Origin: Oreocharis arfaki
Lineage: Eukaryota; Chordata; Aves; Passeriformes; Paramythiidae
Direction of reading: 5' to 3'
Assembly (NCBI GenBank): GCA_013398015.1
Contig: VZRR01002860.1
Span: forward strand, 312,107 to 376,106
Length of the DNA: 64,000 nucleotides
A program made the translations under genes and the position numbers. This document shows positions 59,091-64,000 of this stretch, piece by piece (position 1 is the first letter of the stretch; every line of letters starts with the position of its first letter). Below the pieces are notes generated by a model. That model had not been told where the DNA came from. It was given only the letters and a program-made list of their open reading frames with translations, and did not search any database.

Positions 59091-59149
59091 TTGAGAGTCC
59101 TCAATGTTGTTCTGTTCCTCCTGCCCCTTCTCCATCCCTGACCGTTTCC

Positions 59150-59850
59150 TGATTTCAGCTGAGCTTTTAGCAACCACAGCATCCTGCAGCAGGAGCTGCT
59201 GCAGCCTAATTACACCTTGTGCAAAAAAACCTTCAGTTTTCTGGTTTGGGGTTATGCACGTCCTGCCTTCATCTGATACCTCTTGTGTGGGAGGAGACCG
59301 TTTTCCTCTTTCCACTCTATTTAGTCTTCCACTATCCTGCAGACTCCCATCCTCAGCTGGCCCATTTCCAGCCTGAAGAGTCCTGTCCTGCTCATCCAGA
59401 AGCTCTGCCATATCTCTGCTCTGGACCTTCTCCTCTGCTAGCACCTCTTTAAGGTGGAAGGACCCAAACTGCACAGTTCTTGAGCTGGGGCTGCCATGAG
59501 TTTGTTATGACATGATTTTCTGCTTCTGAATTGTTCACTTTTTTCCCCTCTCTTAGTAACTCCTCACATTTAATTTGAACTTTCTTCTCTCTTCCTTGCA
59601 TTAGGTAACATTTCCACAGCGCTATCTGCCCAGGGTCTCATTAGGCTCTCCTGTTTTGTATGTAAAACAAGGATTTGCTTCCCTTTGCATGATCTCCTCT
59701 GCCACTTGAACACCTGTTTGCTGGGCATCATAAGGTCACCTTTACTGCCATGAGCCATTTGGTGTCATCTGCAACAGCTGTCACCTGCCTGTCCACCTTG
59801 CCCAGGTTTCTACAGAGATCCCAGCACAACCCTGCACAGAAGAACAGCCC
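59150..59850 (-). mobile_element. degraded CR1-like segment, antisense (tentative)
   Basis: On the + strand the phrases AGGTGGAAGGACCCAAACTGCACAG (about 59452) and CATTTGGTGTCATCTGCAAC (about 59756) follow the wording of antisense avian CR1 copies. The second is the complement of the FADDTK reverse-transcriptase motif. The intervening text is too diverged to trace base by base. Confidence 0.4.
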
Positions 59851-59859
59851 TCCAATATG

Positions 59860-62800
59860 AAAATTGCACCTTATTTCCCATCTTTGCTCTGTTATTTGTA
59901 CTTGTGAGAACCTCTCACTCACCTATTGCTCCCCAGCTTCCCTCCGAGCCTATGGCAAGAGCTTTCCAAATGCCTTTTGGAAACTTCATTAGGCAACAGT
60001 CTCTCTCCTGTGCTCTCTTGCTCCCCACTCCCCAAACCCCTGTGGGTTGGTGAGGTCCCAAGCTGGGCTGGTTCTTTCCTGGTGAATCACCATGGGAAAG
60101 GCCAGAAAGGTGCTGGCCAGGTGCTGGTGACACCTGACACAGGGGCCCAGGCTCTGTGGGTGTCTTCCAGGTTATTTGAAGACATCCAAGGGCTGCCCTT
60201 GCTGCAGGGTCTGTGCCTGCTGCCCTGCAGACCCTGATCCAGAGGGAGCTTGCTGGTCTCTGCTCCAGTGAAGGACACTTCCTGGGCATGGGGCCACACT
60301 GCAACGGGGATACTGATGCTTTGTGCTCCGCCAAGGCTCACCCAACAGTTTTATGCCCTTTCCACTTGAATCTGTTGCAAAAGTAGACAGATCTGCCAGG
60401 TTTCCTAAGGCTTTGGCACATGTCTGTCCAAGCATATCACAGACCTGCTCTTTCTCCTTCCACACTTTACATTTGAGCTTTGCATCTCAGGGCAGACAGT
60501 TCCCTCTGTGTTTTCCCCATCATTTTGGATTTTGTTTCATGAGAATCACAGAGTGGCAGATAGGGACTTGCTGGTGAGGCTGCTGCCTTACACCAGGGAT
60601 GTCCCAGATGTGGTCTGGAGGACATCCCATGAGGAGAATCCACAGCACCCCTGATGATGGCGTTCCTCCTTCCTTCTGATGATCCTGGAGGTTGTTCTCT
60701 CAGTTTCAAGCAGACAGGTTCTGAAACTAAAGCTGTGAGTACAGAGAGGGTCCTCAGCTTTAGATGCCTTTTTTCAAATCGGGAAATCAATATGTGAGGG
60801 GAACATTGTGACAGAGAGTAACGGTGTCTATGGAAAGGACACACAGATGATAGCTGAGGAAAACATGATTTTCTGGGGTTACTTAATGGTAGAAACAGTA
60901 GCTTTTGTTGTGGTGGGGAAATGACCGATTTGTGAGTGGGAGGGAGTGCACGTGTTTAGGGATGCTGTTCATGTGACAGTCACCCTCACATGGTGCATTC
61001 CGTGTGGTGCTGGCCTCTGCTGCTGGCTTAGAGCAGTGCAAAGCCCATGGGTTCCAGGGCGGCCTTCCTGAGCGAGATGCAGACAACTTTGAACACAGGA
61101 AAGTGACATAAATTGCCAGATTTCCAGGAGCCCCCAGAAACAAAATTGTTCCAAAGCTGCAGAGTTTCTTTAGGCGGGTCCTGAGGCCCTGAGAAGGTGT
61201 GGAGGTGGGCAGCTGCCCCGTGGCATGGGGTGAAATTTGGGTTATTCCCTCCAGCCTGGCTTGGCTGGGTTGCTCTTCTTGGCCAAGGACACAATGACCT
61301 TTCTATGTCCCTGCTTTCTGTAGGGAGTTAAAAACTTGCTTGTTCCAGTCTGCAAAAGCTAATTTACAAATGAGGTAAAACCTCTAGGGCTGTGACACCC
61401 AGCCTTCAGCAAGACCAACCCCTTTCTGGAATACACTAAGGAGCTCCAGGAAGAAAATTCTGCCTCACAGCACTGACTTCCTGGAGCTAACTTTCTGTGA
61501 GAGAAGACAGTTTTTCGAGATCTAATGGCCTTCCACATCCTCATCTTTTCCCAGCACAAATAGCTGCCCGGTGTTTTTTGGCCAATTAACCTGGGTTGAT
61601 TGAGATGCAGGTTCAGCTTGTGTCTGGCAGCCCAGGGAGTACCACAGCTATCCTGGCTCAACATGAACAGACATGGTCAGGGAGAATGGTAAATTTATTT
61701 AAAATCCTGTGGTAAGAATTCACTGACTTTGTTTGAGGTTGGAAACATTCAGATAAAGAAGTGAAACTGGACCATGCAACAAAGAGAAAAATGGAAGTTA
61801 TTCACTGACTAACCAGTGACACAGGGAAAGTATAGGGGAAGAGATCTGTTGTAGCAGAGGTGTGGTCTTGCTGCACCAACAAGATATCGCAGGATCTTTA
61901 CACCTTCTCTGATCCCTGTGTCCATCATTTCTGTTATTCCCTGGATATGACTGTTTTTAAGGGTGAAGACTGGCACCAGGTAGGCAGCAGGGCGGTGTGG
62001 GGCAGCAAATCCAGAAGGAAAATATTATCTGTCGGTCCTTCTGCAAGGGTGGTGAGATGTGCTTCATCATGCTGGAGCAGGAATGGCTCTTCCAGGTTGA
62101 CTCTTCCCTTTTCACACAGATTCCATCATACATCTGGTCACAGATGGTGATAGAGGTGCTGGAGGAGAGGAGATGAACAAGAATGGTGACAATATATGGT
62201 AACAGCATCATCTAATGGGAGTCCTGATGGGAATGGCTATGGTCTAGTACAACTGAAACCACCCATGAAATGTGATTAGACTATTTTGCACAATTCATGA
62301 GCTGTCCATTCCTTATGTGTACTGCTGTCCTTGCCACACCAGTTTTGCAACAGTTAAAGAAAAAAGCAAACAAAACCCAGCCATTCATGGTGGTCAGGGA
62401 AGGAATGCAAGAATCCCCACAGGGATGCTCCCTGCCATGTCCAGGCCCCAGCAGCATGAAACGCTGGGACTTTCCAAGTCACATCTCACATCTCCTTGCT
62501 GGCGCCTTTTGCATCACAATGCCCCAAGTATTGCACAGCAGATGCCAGGAAGGAGAGTGGCGGGAGAATTTTCTCCACTGCCAAACTCATTGCCTTAGCC
62601 TGATTGAAAATATAAGCTGGTCTGGTGGCCAGAGAGTGCCCAGGGACCTTTGGGCCTGGGCTCAAAAACCAGCTGCGAGACCACGACGTCTCAGAGCCGG
62701 GCACATCTGTGTTTTATCTCCTGGTCTGTAAAATGCAGACCAGCCCTTTTTCCCAGCGCACAGAGAGAATAAACTTGTCACTAAGCTCTGATCCTGGGCA

Positions 62801-63540
62801 CCAGTGACCATCTAAATAGATGGTTGTTCCAAGGAGGGACAAGGGCAAGAACCTCTTCTCCCACTGAAACAGCAGTGGGGTTTGAGTTGGTGGGAGTGCA
62901 ATGTGATTTCTGCAGGGCTATTGCTGTGCATTTGGTCTGAAAAAGGTGTTCACTTCTTGAAAAATTTTTTGGCTTGGCTTGATTCCATTTACATTGGCAG
63001 CTGAAGCATGTTTCAGTAGTACCAGGCAAGTGCTTTGCACTAGAGATATAAAACGGGCACCACCTTGTAGCAAAGATTTTTAAGGCCAGTCCTGTCCAGA
63101 CTATCTATATGCTTAAATCTGTGCAGAAAAGAATGACTCAAAATCACTTGTGTAACTAAAACCAAGTATAGGTCTAGAAACATGGATAGTATTATACGAG
63201 CCAACTTGCAGGTTTTAGACTGAACTATACAGGCTGTTTGCTTCTGATTTGTCCCAGCCATTGTTAAGGAGACTTGAGATTGCTCAAAGTTCTCTTGCCA
63301 ATGCTTCCCTGTAATGAGGGACAAGTTAAAGCAAATAAACACAAAGTGAAGCAAACACAATTTAACTGTGTGGAGGAAAGCCAATAAAAATAATGCTTAT
63401 GTCCTTATTTTTGGCTTGGTGTGGGCTGATCTATTGGACACACATTGTGATATCAGCTGGGCCAGGACATGATGATATATGTGTGTACTGCTCTGCCGGA
63501 GACACTGGACAGCTCTGCTTCTGCTTGGAAGAGTGGCTTG
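59860..63540. other. noncoding stretch
   Basis: No supportable gene. Open frames up to 144 codons (62297-62731 +) show no family features. Confidence 0.45.
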
Positions 63541-63554
63541 GCTGGGGACCAAAG

Positions 63555-63594
63555 TGGCCTCTTCCCCACAGAGATGGCCTCTTCCCCACAGAGA
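63555..63594. repeat. 20-bp perfect tandem duplication
   Basis: The unit TGGCCTCTTCCCCACAGAGA occurs twice in direct succession without mismatch, indicating a recent slippage or duplication event. Confidence 0.95.
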
Positions 63595-63801
63595 TACAGG
63601 CTAGAGAGTGTGTTGGACAGGAAAGGAAAGTGAAAGAGCAGAGGAAACATGAGACTAAGGGCTGAGAGGGCATGTGCATTCCTGGGCTGATTAAATTGCT
63701 GTCTGTCCTAGTTCTCTGCAGGGTAAACACAACACCCATGATGCCAAGGAGGCTGAGGACAGCAGTTGTGCAGCTGCTGGTCTGAGGGATGTTCAGCTGC
63801 C

Positions 63802-63975
63802 ATGGGCTCCCTGCGCACCTCTGTGCTCTGTTTGTTCATCACAATCTCTCTAGGGAGCTCTTGGGAGAAGTTTTTAGCCAAATGTGCAATTGCTACCTGG
63901 GCTCTGACTGCAGAGGTTTCCTCTTCTTCACAGCTGAGAAGCCACATTAGGGATTTCAAAAGTTCACACCACTAA
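63802..63975 (+). CDS. possible small secreted-type ORF (57 codons)
   Basis: The ATG lies in a good initiation context (GCCATGG) and is followed by MGSLRTSVLCLFITISLGSS, a plausible signal peptide with a short basic n-region, a hydrophobic core and a small-residue cleavage zone. A 37-residue remainder contains one Cys and is Ser/His-rich at its end, with stop TAA at 63973. It could instead be the first exon of a longer gene running beyond the window (a CAGAG|GTTTCC donor-like word lies inside), or a chance frame. I know no family with this sequence. Confidence 0.2.
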   Translation: MGSLRTSVLCLFITISLGSSWEKFLAKCAIATWALTAEVSSSSQLRSHIRDFKSSHH

Positions 63976-64000
63976 TGGATCCTGTTTCCTCTATGTGATA

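Noticed and set aside
1..64000. Search for a hidden system: CRISPR arrays, bacterial operons, tRNA/rRNA genes, intact retroviral or LINE ORFs
   Set aside because: None is visible. The window reads as ordinary vertebrate DNA with one gene and decayed CR1 copies.

Overview
The window looks like nuclear genomic DNA from a bird. It is about 45% GC, gene-poor and rich in introns. It carries several truncated CR1 LINE copies with the avian-type 3' end (around 1.1, 39.0, 54.9 and 57.6 kb). No bacterial operon logic, tRNA, rRNA or CRISPR array was seen. Most open frames in the window are chance frames in noncoding DNA.

One multi-exon protein-coding gene can be supported. It lies on the + strand from about 25.15 kb (TATA-box promoter at 25117) to the stop codon at 45533-45535. 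Ten exons chain with clean GT/AG borders and matching phases, apart from one gap. A further exon (30169-30284) and a 26-nt microexon (31612-31637) fill that gap with lower confidence. The spliced product would be about 664 residues: a Lys-rich N-terminal tail, then an all-helical Sec6/EXOC3-type tether domain, then a cysteine cluster at the extreme C-terminus. It belongs to the TNFAIP2 (M-Sec)/EXOC3L4 branch of the exocyst-component-3 family. The sequence alone does not decide between those two paralogues, which are adjacent on human 14q32.

Layout: 1-80 is a CpG-dense edge, probably part of a CpG island belonging to a gene outside the window. From 0.1 to 25.1 kb is noncoding DNA with an old antisense CR1 3' end, an AT-rich palindromic tract, a CA-rich microsatellite and one isolated CpG-rich block (18076-18185) that has exon-like borders but no partner. 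From 25.1 to 45.5 kb is the EXOC3-family gene, with a sense CR1 and an AT/AG microsatellite in its introns. From 45.5 to 64 kb is probably intergenic. It holds a CpG island (about 52.5-53.06 kb) with a CCAAT box, two CTCF-like motifs in divergent orientation (51108 and 52707), antisense and sense CR1 pieces, and near the end a short ORF with a signal-peptide-like start (63802-63975).

The most interesting points are the phase gap and its microexon solution, the Cys-rich CLCC terminus that may be lipidated, the divergent CTCF/CpG-island arrangement downstream of the gene, a short upstream ORF in the 5' leader, and a strong splice donor six bases after the stop. Nothing in the window amounts to a clearly new biological system.
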